This document shows positions 1 to 5,915 of a DNA stretch of 7,219 nucleotides, in pieces. Position 1 is the stretch's first letter. Each line of letters starts with the position of its first letter. The DNA lies in the NCBI GenBank assembly GCA_903854365.1, contig CAINWE010000453.1:1-7219 (forward strand), written 5' to 3'. The notes under the pieces are model-generated. The model had not been told where the DNA came from and searched no databases. It worked only from the letters and a program-made list of their open reading frames with translations. The stretch comes from Oligoflexia bacterium (lineage in GTDB: Bacteria > Bdellovibrionota > UBA1018). The position numbers were made by a program, and so were the translations under genes.

Positions 1-531
1 GCAGCTTCGTTGGCCGGCGCTGGAGCTTCCTTGCACGGCAGTGACGATCATGGCAGGGGTGTCTCGGCTTGGAGTTCGGCTCAGGCGATGATTCAGAGCC
101 ATCCGATGCTGGTAAAAAAGGAGACTTTGCCTTTCTTTGCGAAGTGGGCCACTCAAGTTGCGAAATTGTTTTTTCCGGAGACTGAAGTCAGCTTCTATGA
201 GAATCCGGACAATTCCGAGGCTCGGGCTGTGCAAGGAGGTCGGCAAATCGCTTTTAACTTAGCCGGTAATTCCTATAAGATTTTTGATCAATTTTTGAAA
301 TCGGGAAAGATGGAGACCCAAAACCTAACTGCGCTATTGGACACCATCACCCATGAGTTGACTCATAATGGGGAGGCTGCTGGGGGTCAAACGCATACGA
401 TGGCTTTTTATCGGGGTCAGGAAGTTAAACTCGCGAGGTTAACGATGGAGCTGGAGTTTTTGAGGGCTTCTCTCCAGAAAGTGAAAGCTCAGTTTGATCG
501 ACTGCGCACGGCGAGGCGTGAGGGAGTGTAA
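1..531 (+). CDS. HExxH metallopeptidase-like protein, C-terminal part (5' end outside window)
   Basis: The reading frame is already open at base 1 (Ala-Ala-Ser before the first possible TTG at base 10), so this is the 3' part of a longer gene. What is seen: counting from base 10, an HELTH zinc-binding motif lies at residues 115-119 (bases 352-366). A Gly-Gly-Gln-Thr-His stretch follows, with the His at residue 129 (base 394), then a Met-Ala-Phe-Tyr segment. HExxH with a nearby GxxHxxxF resembles zincin-type peptidases, including SprT-like folds. A similar HExxH tail occurs on some GHKL-ATPase proteins. Neither assignment is proven, because the N-terminal domain is missing. The last 35 or so residues are charged and helical, with a coiled-coil look. 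The gene ends 79 bases before menB on the same strand with no convincing terminator, so it may share that transcript. The frame and motif are secure; the function is not known. Confidence 0.7.
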   Translation, partial: AASLAGAGASLHGSDDHGRGVSAWSSAQAMIQSHPMLVKKETLPFFAKWATQVAKLFFPETEVSFYENPDNSEARAVQGGRQIAFNLAGNSYKIFDQFLKSGKMETQNLTALLDTITHELTHNGEAAGGQTHTMAFYRGQEVKLARLTMELEFLRASLQKVKAQFDRLRTARREGV

Positions 532-533
532 AC

Positions 534-589
534 GGTTTTACCCAGGCGGGAGAGTGTGTTAGGAATGGGGCGCTTCCCAAAGTAAAACC
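534..589. repeat. 8-bp inverted repeat in the leader before menB
   Basis: GGTTTTAC at 534-541 is the exact reverse complement of GTAAAACC at 582-589. A smaller GGAA/TTCC pairing lies inside. The two arms enclose about 40 bases between the stop of the first gene and the menB ribosome-binding site. There is no T-tract, so it is not an intrinsic terminator. It could be a loose mRNA leader structure or chance. Confidence 0.25.
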
Positions 590-610
590 CTAAGATTTGA
601 GGAGAAGTCC

Positions 611-1429
611 ATGGACACTTGGATCAAGATGCATGATTTTAAAGATATTAAGCTCGAGCGAACCGAGGACGGGGTCGCAAAAGTCACCATTAATCGGCCT
701 GAAGTTCGAAACGCGTTTCGGCCGGAGACGGTTAAAGAGTTGCTCGAGGCATTTGATATTTGTCGAGATGAAAGCTCCATTGGAGTTGTCATTCTGACCG
801 GAGAAGGCAAGGATGCCTTCTGTGCAGGCGGAGATCAGAAAGTTCGTGGGACGGGTGGGTACGTCGGCAAAGATGGGGTTCCTCGCCTGAACGTCTTGGA
901 TTTACAGAAAAAAATTCGTGGATTGCCTAAGCCTGTTGTGGCGATGGTCGCGGGTTATGCGATTGGTGGCGGGCATGTTCTGCACGTCGTTTGTGATTTG
1001 TCGATTGCAGCGGACAACGCGCGATTTGGACAAACGGGGCCTAAGGTCGGATCCTTTGACGGGGGGCTCGGAAGCAGCTACTTAGCGCGCATTGTGGGCC
1101 AGAAAAAAGCTCGTGAAATTTGGTATCTTTGCCGGCAGTACGATGCCAAGCAGGCTTTAGAAATGGGTTTGGTCAATCACGTCGTCCCTTATGAAGAGCT
1201 CGAGACGGAGACGATGAAGTGGTGCCGCGAAATGCTGGAGCACTCGCCCCTGGCGCTGCGATGCCTGAAGGCGTCTTTGAATGCCGATTGCGACGGTCAA
1301 ATGGGCCTTTTGGATTTGGCCGGAAATGCGACGCTGCTTTACTACATGTCTGAAGAAGCAAAAGAGGGGCGAAATGCGTTTGTAGAAAAGCGGAAGCCCA
1401 ATTTCAGACAATTTCCTAAGTTTCCCTAA
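611..1429 (+). CDS. menB: 1,4-dihydroxy-2-naphthoyl-CoA synthase (naphthoate synthase)
   Basis: A crotonase-fold cytoplasmic enzyme of menaquinone synthesis. It performs an intramolecular Claisen (Dieckmann-type) ring closure of o-succinylbenzoyl-CoA to DHNA-CoA. The 272-residue length is close to the E. coli enzyme. Seen: CAGGDQKVRG at 71-80, the glycine-rich oxyanion segment GYAIGGGH at 115-122, FGQTGPKVGSFDGG at 139-152, CRQYDAKQALEMGLVN at 174-189, and a typical C-terminal EGRNAF at 252-257. Gln141, Gly143 and Trp171 match the bicarbonate site of the type I (bicarbonate-dependent) MenB enzymes, as opposed to the Asp-containing type II. The ATG is preceded by GGAG at 601-604 with normal spacing. 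A second in-frame Met at residue 7 is less well placed for the Shine-Dalgarno. First of three co-directional men genes; menA begins 18 bases after its stop. Confidence 0.97.
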   Translation: MDTWIKMHDFKDIKLERTEDGVAKVTINRPEVRNAFRPETVKELLEAFDICRDESSIGVVILTGEGKDAFCAGGDQKVRGTGGYVGKDGVPRLNVLDLQKKIRGLPKPVVAMVAGYAIGGGHVLHVVCDLSIAADNARFGQTGPKVGSFDGGLGSSYLARIVGQKKAREIWYLCRQYDAKQALEMGLVNHVVPYEELETETMKWCREMLEHSPLALRCLKASLNADCDGQMGLLDLAGNATLLYYMSEEAKEGRNAFVEKRKPNFRQFPKFP

Positions 1430-1447
1430 GTCGGAGGGGAGTGTTGG

Positions 1448-2329
1448 ATGAAGCACTGGATTCTTGCCCTGCGCCCAAAAACGTTGACCGCTGCGCTGGT
1501 CCCTGTCGGAGTGGGTTCAGCCCTGTCCTATGGTTTAGTTCAAGATTTTAAACCCGTTCTTGCGGCACTCGCTTTGATGAGTGCGCTTTTCATCCAAATC
1601 GGAACCAATTTCATCAATGATGCCTCTGATTTTGAAAAGGGCGCAGATACGGCGGAGCGGATTGGACCTCAGCGCGTCACCCAGAGCGGCCTTTTGTCTC
1701 CGCGTGCTGTGTTTTCGGCCGGATTTTTGTGTTTTTTCGTGGCCATTCTTTTGGGTATTCCGCTGGTTTTGGCCGGAGGCTGGCCGTTGGTCGGGATTGG
1801 GCTTTTTTCAGTCTTGGCGGGCTATGCTTATACGGCGGGTCCTTTCCCTTTGGCTTATTGGGGGTTGGGCGATCTTTTCGTGCTCATTTTTTTTGGTTGG
1901 GTGGCCGTAGGCGGGATGTTCTATCTCAATTCAGGGACGTTCCACTCCGGAGCTTGGGTAGCGGGTACCCAGGTGGGCTTTCTGGCGACTGTGCTGATTG
2001 CCGTGAATAATCTCCGAGATCGTGCCACCGACATTAAGGCTTCCAAGAAGACGTTAGCTGTGCGGTTTGGAGAGTCATTTTCCAAGGTTGAGATTGCAGT
2101 TCTCGCTTTGGCGCCTTTTTTGGGAGCATTTTATTGGTCCTCATTTGGGCTGAAATGGGCGGCGTGGCTCCCTTGCTTCACTCTCCCGATCGCCTTAAGG
2201 CTCGTTCAAAATGTGAGGCAGACTCCACCGGGAGCGATGTATAACCAGTTTCTCGCTCAAGGGGCTGCGCTCCATCTGAGTTTTGGCGTGTTGCTCAGTG
2301 TGGGTTTGGCGCTCGGCGTTGTGCCGTGA
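1448..2329 (+). CDS. menA: 1,4-dihydroxy-2-naphthoate polyprenyltransferase
   Basis: An integral membrane UbiA-family prenyltransferase. It attaches the polyprenyl chain to DHNA, with loss of CO2, to give demethylmenaquinone. Seen: the first aspartate motif NFINDASDFEKGAD at 54-67 (Asn57, Asp58, Asp61, Asp67), the GPQRVTQSG segment at 73-81, GYAYTAGP at 125-132, and the second motif NNLRDRATDIKASKKTLAVR at 187-206 (Asp191, Asp195). These alternate with about eight or nine hydrophobic membrane segments. The DHNA type, rather than UbiA of ubiquinone or a heme-side enzyme, is supported by the NNLRDxxxDxxxxKKTLAVR signature and by its place between menB and menE. The length of 293 is normal. A strong GGAGGGGA at 1433-1440 precedes the ATG. 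The stop overlaps the start of menE, which indicates coupled translation. Confidence 0.96.
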   Translation: MKHWILALRPKTLTAALVPVGVGSALSYGLVQDFKPVLAALALMSALFIQIGTNFINDASDFEKGADTAERIGPQRVTQSGLLSPRAVFSAGFLCFFVAILLGIPLVLAGGWPLVGIGLFSVLAGYAYTAGPFPLAYWGLGDLFVLIFFGWVAVGGMFYLNSGTFHSGAWVAGTQVGFLATVLIAVNNLRDRATDIKASKKTLAVRFGESFSKVEIAVLALAPFLGAFYWSSFGLKWAAWLPCFTLPIALRLVQNVRQTPPGAMYNQFLAQGAALHLSFGVLLSVGLALGVVP

Positions 2330-3573
2330 TCGAGTTAAGAGATGGCCTAGAAGTTCTGCGAACTCGAGGTGAGCTCGTTTGGATGTCGGACGAGCATTAT
2401 TTTTTCCTGAATCCACGCTTACCCGTCGAGCAAGTGCGAGATCAGTTGGAAGTGCTTCACGCCGGAGCCCCGCTTTTTTTTGAGCGAGAGCGTGAATCTT
2501 TCGCTCAGGGGGACCCAGCCAGCACTCGTGGATATTTGTTTCTCCTGACCTCGGGCACGACCTCTCAGCAAGGCTCGGGATTGAAGTGGGTGGTTTTGTC
2601 TAAACATGCGTTTCTGACTTCGGCTCGAGCAGTCAATCAAGTACTCGATGCAGACGCTGCGTCGTTTGGCTCGTTCTCCGATGCTTCGGAGGATCGATGG
2701 CTTCTTCTGCTGCCTGATTTTCACGTGGGGGGGTTAGCGATTCGTGCACGGGCGTATTTGAAGGGTTCCAGCCCGATAGTACTCACTCAGTGGCGAGTGG
2801 GTGAGTTCATCGATGCGATGATGAAATATGCAGTGACTCGAGTCTCCCTCGTGCCTGCGCAAATTTTTGATCTTTGTCAGAATGAAGTACGCTGTCCCCC
2901 TTCTGTTAGAACGGTTCTCGTCGGGGCCGGGGCTCTGGCGCCGTCTCTTTTCGAGCGCGCGAGGGCCTTAGGTTGGCCCATTCGGATGACCTATGCCATG
3001 ACCGAGGCTTGCTCTACGATTGCGCTGACACCGATGGGATCTTCTGAGTTTCACGTGCTACCTCATTGGGAAATTCGCGGCGGGGAGGTGATTTGCTTGA
3101 AGGGGGAGAGTCTTTTAAGTGCGTATATCCTCCGCGATTCTGGCGGGGCCATCACTACTTTCGATCCTAAGATAGACGGCTGGTTTAAGACCACGGATCG
3201 CGGGTTGCTCACGGGGCATTCTCTGCAGATCTTGGGGCGTGCGGGCGATTTGATTAAAATTGGAGGCGAGAAAGTCGAGATGTCGAGGCTGAATCAAATT
3301 CTAGAAGGAATTCGAGTTCGCTTGGGCTGGACAACGGACTTGGCTCTGATTCCGTTTCCAGACGAACGCCTCGGGCATGTCATCCACTTGATGAGTGATT
3401 CGACACTTTCTGCGAGCCAGTATGAGCAACTCAGAGCGGAGTTCGATTCGCAGGTGCTACCTTTTGAAAAAATCAGGCAATGGCATCGAGTGGATCAAAT
3501 TCCGAGAACCCCGCTAGGTAAGCTGATGATGCAGGATGGCCTTCGGGCTGTGGCTCATGCGTTACGGCAATAA
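2326..3573 (+). CDS. menE: o-succinylbenzoate-CoA ligase, compact form
   Basis: An ANL-superfamily adenylating enzyme. It activates o-succinylbenzoate with ATP and CoA to OSB-CoA, the substrate of MenB. Seen: LPDFHVGGLAI at 129-139 (the MenE-like LPxFHVGG), VLVGAGAL at 197-204, the A5-type YAMTEACS at 223-230, TTDRG at 289-293, the hinge GRAGDLIKIGGEKV at 304-317, and the A10-type PRTPLGKL at 393-400 with the catalytic Lys399. The phosphate loop at 74-87 is odd: it begins LTSGTTS but carries QQGSGLKW where TGxPK is usual. It also starts near residue 74 rather than near 140 as in longer homologues, so much of the N-terminal subdomain is missing (415 residues). The start is GTG, overlapping the menA TGA as GTGA at 2326-2329. 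No good Shine-Dalgarno is seen, which fits translational coupling. An ATG at 2383 is an alternative start. The 3' end overlaps the opposite-strand gene by 12 bases. Confidence 0.93.
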   Translation: MIELRDGLEVLRTRGELVWMSDEHYFFLNPRLPVEQVRDQLEVLHAGAPLFFERERESFAQGDPASTRGYLFLLTSGTTSQQGSGLKWVVLSKHAFLTSARAVNQVLDADAASFGSFSDASEDRWLLLLPDFHVGGLAIRARAYLKGSSPIVLTQWRVGEFIDAMMKYAVTRVSLVPAQIFDLCQNEVRCPPSVRTVLVGAGALAPSLFERARALGWPIRMTYAMTEACSTIALTPMGSSEFHVLPHWEIRGGEVICLKGESLLSAYILRDSGGAITTFDPKIDGWFKTTDRGLLTGHSLQILGRAGDLIKIGGEKVEMSRLNQILEGIRVRLGWTTDLALIPFPDERLGHVIHLMSDSTLSASQYEQLRAEFDSQVLPFEKIRQWHRVDQIPRTPLGKLMMQDGLRAVAHALRQ

Positions 3574-4752
3574 TCGATTCGCCTGGGTATACCAATCGTA
3601 GATCGCTTGCTTTGCTGATTTTCCTTGCTGGGTTTGTGCTTCTAATCTGGCTAATAGCTCCTGAAATTCTAGGAACCTTGCTTCACTGATGGCTTGCGGG
3701 ATCTGTCTGAGGACTTCTATTTGGCGAGAGAGGCCCTCCCGAAGCACCGTCATGATCGCTGCTGCGTGAGCGTGCCGCGTTGCAGGATCGATCCCCTCGA
3801 CGTCAGAGAGCATCGTCTGTCGATATTGCGGATAGTGTTCATTGAGAACGCTCTTAAATTGGGCGACGAGTTGAGCATGGGCAATCGGTCTGAGCTCCGG
3901 ATGAGTCGCAATGGCAGCCCGCTTTTCCTCCGAATTGAATAGGGCGAAATTAATAAAATGTCCGTGGGCGTCGGTGAGCGGCTTCATGGATTTCATATCA
4001 GGGCTGCAATGCCCGTCTCCATAAGTCATATCAAACAAGACCCGCTCTTTAAATGCGATCTGTTCGTCAGGACTCATGGCTTGAAAAACCCGTTTCAAGG
4101 GTCCGACTTGACTGCGCCCCGAAAAATCCTGAACCACGAGGCGTCCCCCGGAGTGAATCACGGCGTGGCTGATCCGAGTGAGAAACTCTTCGTCGTCCTG
4201 ATCTCTTCGTGGGTGTGGGGAAAATACCTGGGCATCGCCCTGGTAATAAAGCGCTTCAGGAACCACGATCACCTCGAGTTGGGGCGAACTCCACTTGTGA
4301 AAAGGCTGGTCTCGCGTCGGCACCGAGTGAGTGAGTCCAGGAAACGACTTTTCGAAATAGGCGCTCAGAAATGCCATCCGCTCGCGACCTTGATTTTCGT
4401 GAAGAGCAGGATCGAAGTGGATCGCTCGCACAGGAGCCTTGCCCAATTCTTGTCGAAGAAAGCTGGGCATGATTTGGTCCGTCTCGGCCGTGAGGGGTTC
4501 CGTGGTACTGGGGCCGGATCCTATGCCAAGGTAGGTCAAGTCTCTCGGGTCATCGTGAAAGACTCTCAAAATGGGCTCAAAACGAATCACCTGGGGGAAT
4601 TCGCTGTCCCGAAGGGATTCGGCGTAAGGATGTGCTGCCGCAGCACCACCTCCGCCACCTCCAGGCTGATGCGGCCTCAAAGCCCAAGCAGAAGGTCCCT
4701 GGAGTAGGGTCGCAAGTAAAAGCACGTTGACCCAGGGATAAGTCGGGCGCAT
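3562..4752 (-). CDS. Exported protein with Rossmann/methyltransferase-like pattern, function unknown
   Basis: I chose the ATG at 4750-4752 (396 residues). From there the protein opens with a textbook signal peptide: MRP, a hydrophobic core VNVLLLATLL, then a predicted cut after Ala-Trp-Ala at residue 24. An upstream in-frame ATG at 4824 would run 65 bases into menI, has no Shine-Dalgarno and would bury the signal peptide. After the cut come six glycines and four alanines (31-40). Then a methyltransferase-like order follows: YLGIGSGPST at 74-83 (motif I-like GxGxG), AIHFDP at 110-115 with the acidic residue ending strand 2, LEVIVVPEALYYQ at 159-171, and SGGRLVVQDF at 201-210. GDGHCSPD at 245-252 and DAHGHF at 261-266 carry His, Cys and Asp residues that could bind a metal. 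The C-terminal 90 residues look helical. The start lies 7 bases after the menI stop, so reinitiation after menI is likely. The fold is inferred from motif order only, and S-adenosylmethionine binding outside the cytoplasm would be unusual. Confidence 0.75.
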   Translation of the reverse strand: MRPTYPWVNVLLLATLLQGPSAWALRPHQPGGGGGGAAAAHPYAESLRDSEFPQVIRFEPILRVFHDDPRDLTYLGIGSGPSTTEPLTAETDQIMPSFLRQELGKAPVRAIHFDPALHENQGRERMAFLSAYFEKSFPGLTHSVPTRDQPFHKWSSPQLEVIVVPEALYYQGDAQVFSPHPRRDQDDEEFLTRISHAVIHSGGRLVVQDFSGRSQVGPLKRVFQAMSPDEQIAFKERVLFDMTYGDGHCSPDMKSMKPLTDAHGHFINFALFNSEEKRAAIATHPELRPIAHAQLVAQFKSVLNEHYPQYRQTMLSDVEGIDPATRHAHAAAIMTVLREGLSRQIEVLRQIPQAISEARFLEFQELLARLEAQTQQGKSAKQAIYDWYTQANRLLP

Positions 4753-4759
4753 CAGGCAC

Positions 4760-5200
4760 TTAACTCGAGCGATCGCGGACCATGACGGTGAGGCGACTGA
4801 TGCAAATTGGCTTACGCTCGGCATCGGAGGAGTCCCAAATTTTGATTTCCCAGACGTGGAGCGATTGACCCGCTCGGATCGGAGTGGCGCGACCGGTGAC
4901 TTGCCCGGAGCGGACTCCTCGAAGATGGCTCAGGTTGAGTTCGATGCCGACACAAGATTTTTCTAGCGGACCCGCCACGAGAAGCGAAGCAATACTTCCC
5001 AGCGATTCTGCAAGCACCGCTGAGGCCCCACCGTGGAGTAGTCCGGCGGGTTGATGAGTTCGCTCGTCTACTGGCATCGTGCCTTGGAGGTAATCGGGGC
5101 CGATTTCGGTGATTTGAATTCCGAGGGAATGATGAATGGTCTTGGAACTTTTTGCGTTCAGAGTCTGAATATCAACGTCGGTTTTCCAGATGGATTTCAT
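4760..5200 (-). CDS. menI: DHNA-CoA thioesterase, hotdog fold (MenI/YdiI type)
   Basis: Hydrolyses 1,4-dihydroxy-2-naphthoyl-CoA to free DHNA, the step between MenB and MenA. The 146-residue protein is a single hotdog domain of the PaaI/YdiI class and aligns with E. coli YdiI from its first residues (IWK...LNA). Seen: ATMPVD-like TMPVDERTHQP at 41-51, the active-site helix GLLHGGASAVLAESLGS at 53-69 with Gln50, His56 and the catalytic Glu65, GIELNLSHLR at 85-94, and VWEIKIWD at 116-123. The family also holds general acyl-CoA thioesterases such as EntH and PaaI; the men neighbours make MenI the best choice. No Shine-Dalgarno lies upstream. Instead, a promoter-like pair places the likely transcript start at or next to the ATG, suggesting a leaderless message. 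An exported-protein gene follows after 7 bases, probably in the same operon. Confidence 0.92.
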   Translation of the reverse strand: MKSIWKTDVDIQTLNAKSSKTIHHSLGIQITEIGPDYLQGTMPVDERTHQPAGLLHGGASAVLAESLGSIASLLVAGPLEKSCVGIELNLSHLRGVRSGQVTGRATPIRAGQSLHVWEIKIWDSSDAERKPICISRLTVMVRDRSS

Positions 5201-5206
5201 GGCGTC

Positions 5207-5235
5207 AGCATAGGGGTTTGGCCGGGGTTTGTCAT
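5207..5235 (-). promoter_or_regulatory. Candidate promoter of menI (leaderless)
   Basis: Read on the minus strand, ATGACA (5230-5235) matches 5 of 6 bases of the sigma-70 -35 box, and TATGCT (5207-5212) matches 4 of 6 of the -10 box. They are separated by exactly 17 bases. Initiation 6-7 bases downstream would fall at about 5200-5201, the A of the menI ATG. Inferred from consensus only. Confidence 0.45.
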
Positions 5236-5236
5236 T

Positions 5237-5253
5237 AAAAAGCCAAGTGGCCT
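5237..5253 (-). terminator. Weak hairpin with T-run upstream of menI
   Basis: On the minus strand AGGCC-ACTT-GGCTT can form a 5-bp stem (one G-T wobble) with a 4-base loop, and the second arm runs into five Ts (5237-5241). It sits after the small exported gene and directly before the menI -35 box. It could end that upstream transcript. The stem is short, so this is only a candidate. The rest of the 184-base gap (5201-5384) shows nothing else I can name. Confidence 0.3.
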
Positions 5254-5384
5254 CGCGGTGGTCTGCGCAACTGGGTTAATTTTGGGTAAACGGATTGATC
5301 ATGAGCTACTGATGAGGTACGGATTTTCATGCAAGGCTCGCCTGCAGCGGGCACTGCGCAAGGGGGCCCTGGAGAGCCAGAATC

Positions 5385-5729
5385 TCAATCGCTCTTATTG
5401 GTCTGTTGCTGGTGGGTCCGACTGTTGGGCTTCAGGCTCCCTGGTAATGGGGCCTGTGTATCACGATTAGTTCTCGCATCGCTGTGCTGGAACTGTGCAT
5501 CCGCAGGGGCTTTATGGAACTGCGTCGTGACCGTACCGTCCTCGTGATGATGGACAGTAGTGAGAAGCTCTCCGTTCGGGGAGTTACTTTTCCAGGTCTT
5601 CACGACCGGGGATGCATGGGTGATCGTGCTTGTGAGTGGCTGCCTCTTTACAGCAAAAGACTGTTGAAGGAGAGTGGTGATTGAAAAGATGAAAATCGCC
5701 AGTGCAATCGAACCTTGATTTTTAATCAT
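5385..5729 (-). CDS. Small secreted hydrophilic protein, unknown
   Basis: No family recognised. I chose the ATG at 5727-5729 (114 residues), since from there the protein starts with a compact signal peptide: Met-Ile-Lys-Asn, a hydrophobic run ALAIFIFSITTLL, and a likely cut after Ser-Phe-Ala at residue 26. A TAGG Shine-Dalgarno-like site at 5737-5740 has good spacing. A longer frame opens at 5777 but puts 16 extra residues before the signal. The mature part, about 88 residues, is hydrophilic and probably unstructured. It is rich in Ser, Thr, Gln and Asn, with HHHEDG at 60-65 and further histidines at 72, 82 and 106; metal binding is possible but only a guess. There are no cysteines. An opposite-strand frame overlaps it but has no signal or Shine-Dalgarno. 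The gene stands alone, 184 bases upstream of menI on the same strand. A TATAGT at 5746-5751 resembles a -10 box but lies very close to the start. Confidence 0.6.
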   Translation of the reverse strand: MIKNQGSIALAIFIFSITTLLQQSFAVKRQPLTSTITHASPVVKTWKSNSPNGELLTTVHHHEDGTVTTQFHKAPADAQFQHSDARTNRDTQAPLPGSLKPNSRTHQQQTNKSD

Positions 5730-5837
5730 AATTAAACCTACTGTAACTATAATGCGTTTGTTAACGTACAAAATCAAGTTGAATCGATAAATGACTGTGC
5801 CTGAGTCGATCTGTGTGGTGATTTTAGTGACAAAGCA

Positions 5838-5877
5838 AACCCCCCGCTGTCGCTGAGAGTCGCGATAGCGGGGGGTT
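5838..5877 (-). terminator. Strong intrinsic terminator behind the lipoprotein gene
   Basis: Two 16-base arms, 5838-5853 and 5862-5877, pair over their full length with one G-T wobble around an 8-base loop. The stem includes six consecutive C-G pairs. On the minus strand it is followed by TGCTTTGT, a moderately T-rich tail. It starts 38 bases after the lipoprotein stop. On the plus strand the tail is CATTTTAG, so it may work both ways, although no plus-strand gene ends here. Confidence 0.85.
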
Positions 5878-5915
5878 CATTTTAGACCGACAGATGCAAA
5901 CGACTGGTGAAAGAA

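Noticed and set aside
591..596. TAAGAT as a -10 box for menB
   Set aside because: There is no -35-like hexamer at 16-18 bases upstream, and it is too close to the ribosome-binding site.
2783..2816. ACTCAC/GTGAGT inverted repeat inside menE
   Set aside because: Only 6-bp arms within a well-conserved coding region; likely chance.
3575..3597. CGATT...AATCG with inner GGTATACC as a terminator for menE
   Set aside because: The outer stem is only 5 bp, there is no T-run, and it lies inside the opposite gene's coding region.
3958..4707. 249-codon open frame on the + strand
   Set aside because: It lies wholly antisense to the exported-protein gene, lacks a Shine-Dalgarno or recognisable motif, and its residue make-up looks like a shadow frame. 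The minus-strand frame has a signal peptide and ordered fold motifs.
4753..4824. 24-residue N-terminal extension of the exported protein (ATG at 4824)
   Set aside because: The upstream bases are CTCCTCC-like, not a Shine-Dalgarno, and the extension would overlap menI and hide the signal peptide.
5051..5470. 139-codon open frame on the + strand over the menI 5' end
   Set aside because: The minus strand encodes a clear hotdog thioesterase there; the plus frame has no family features.
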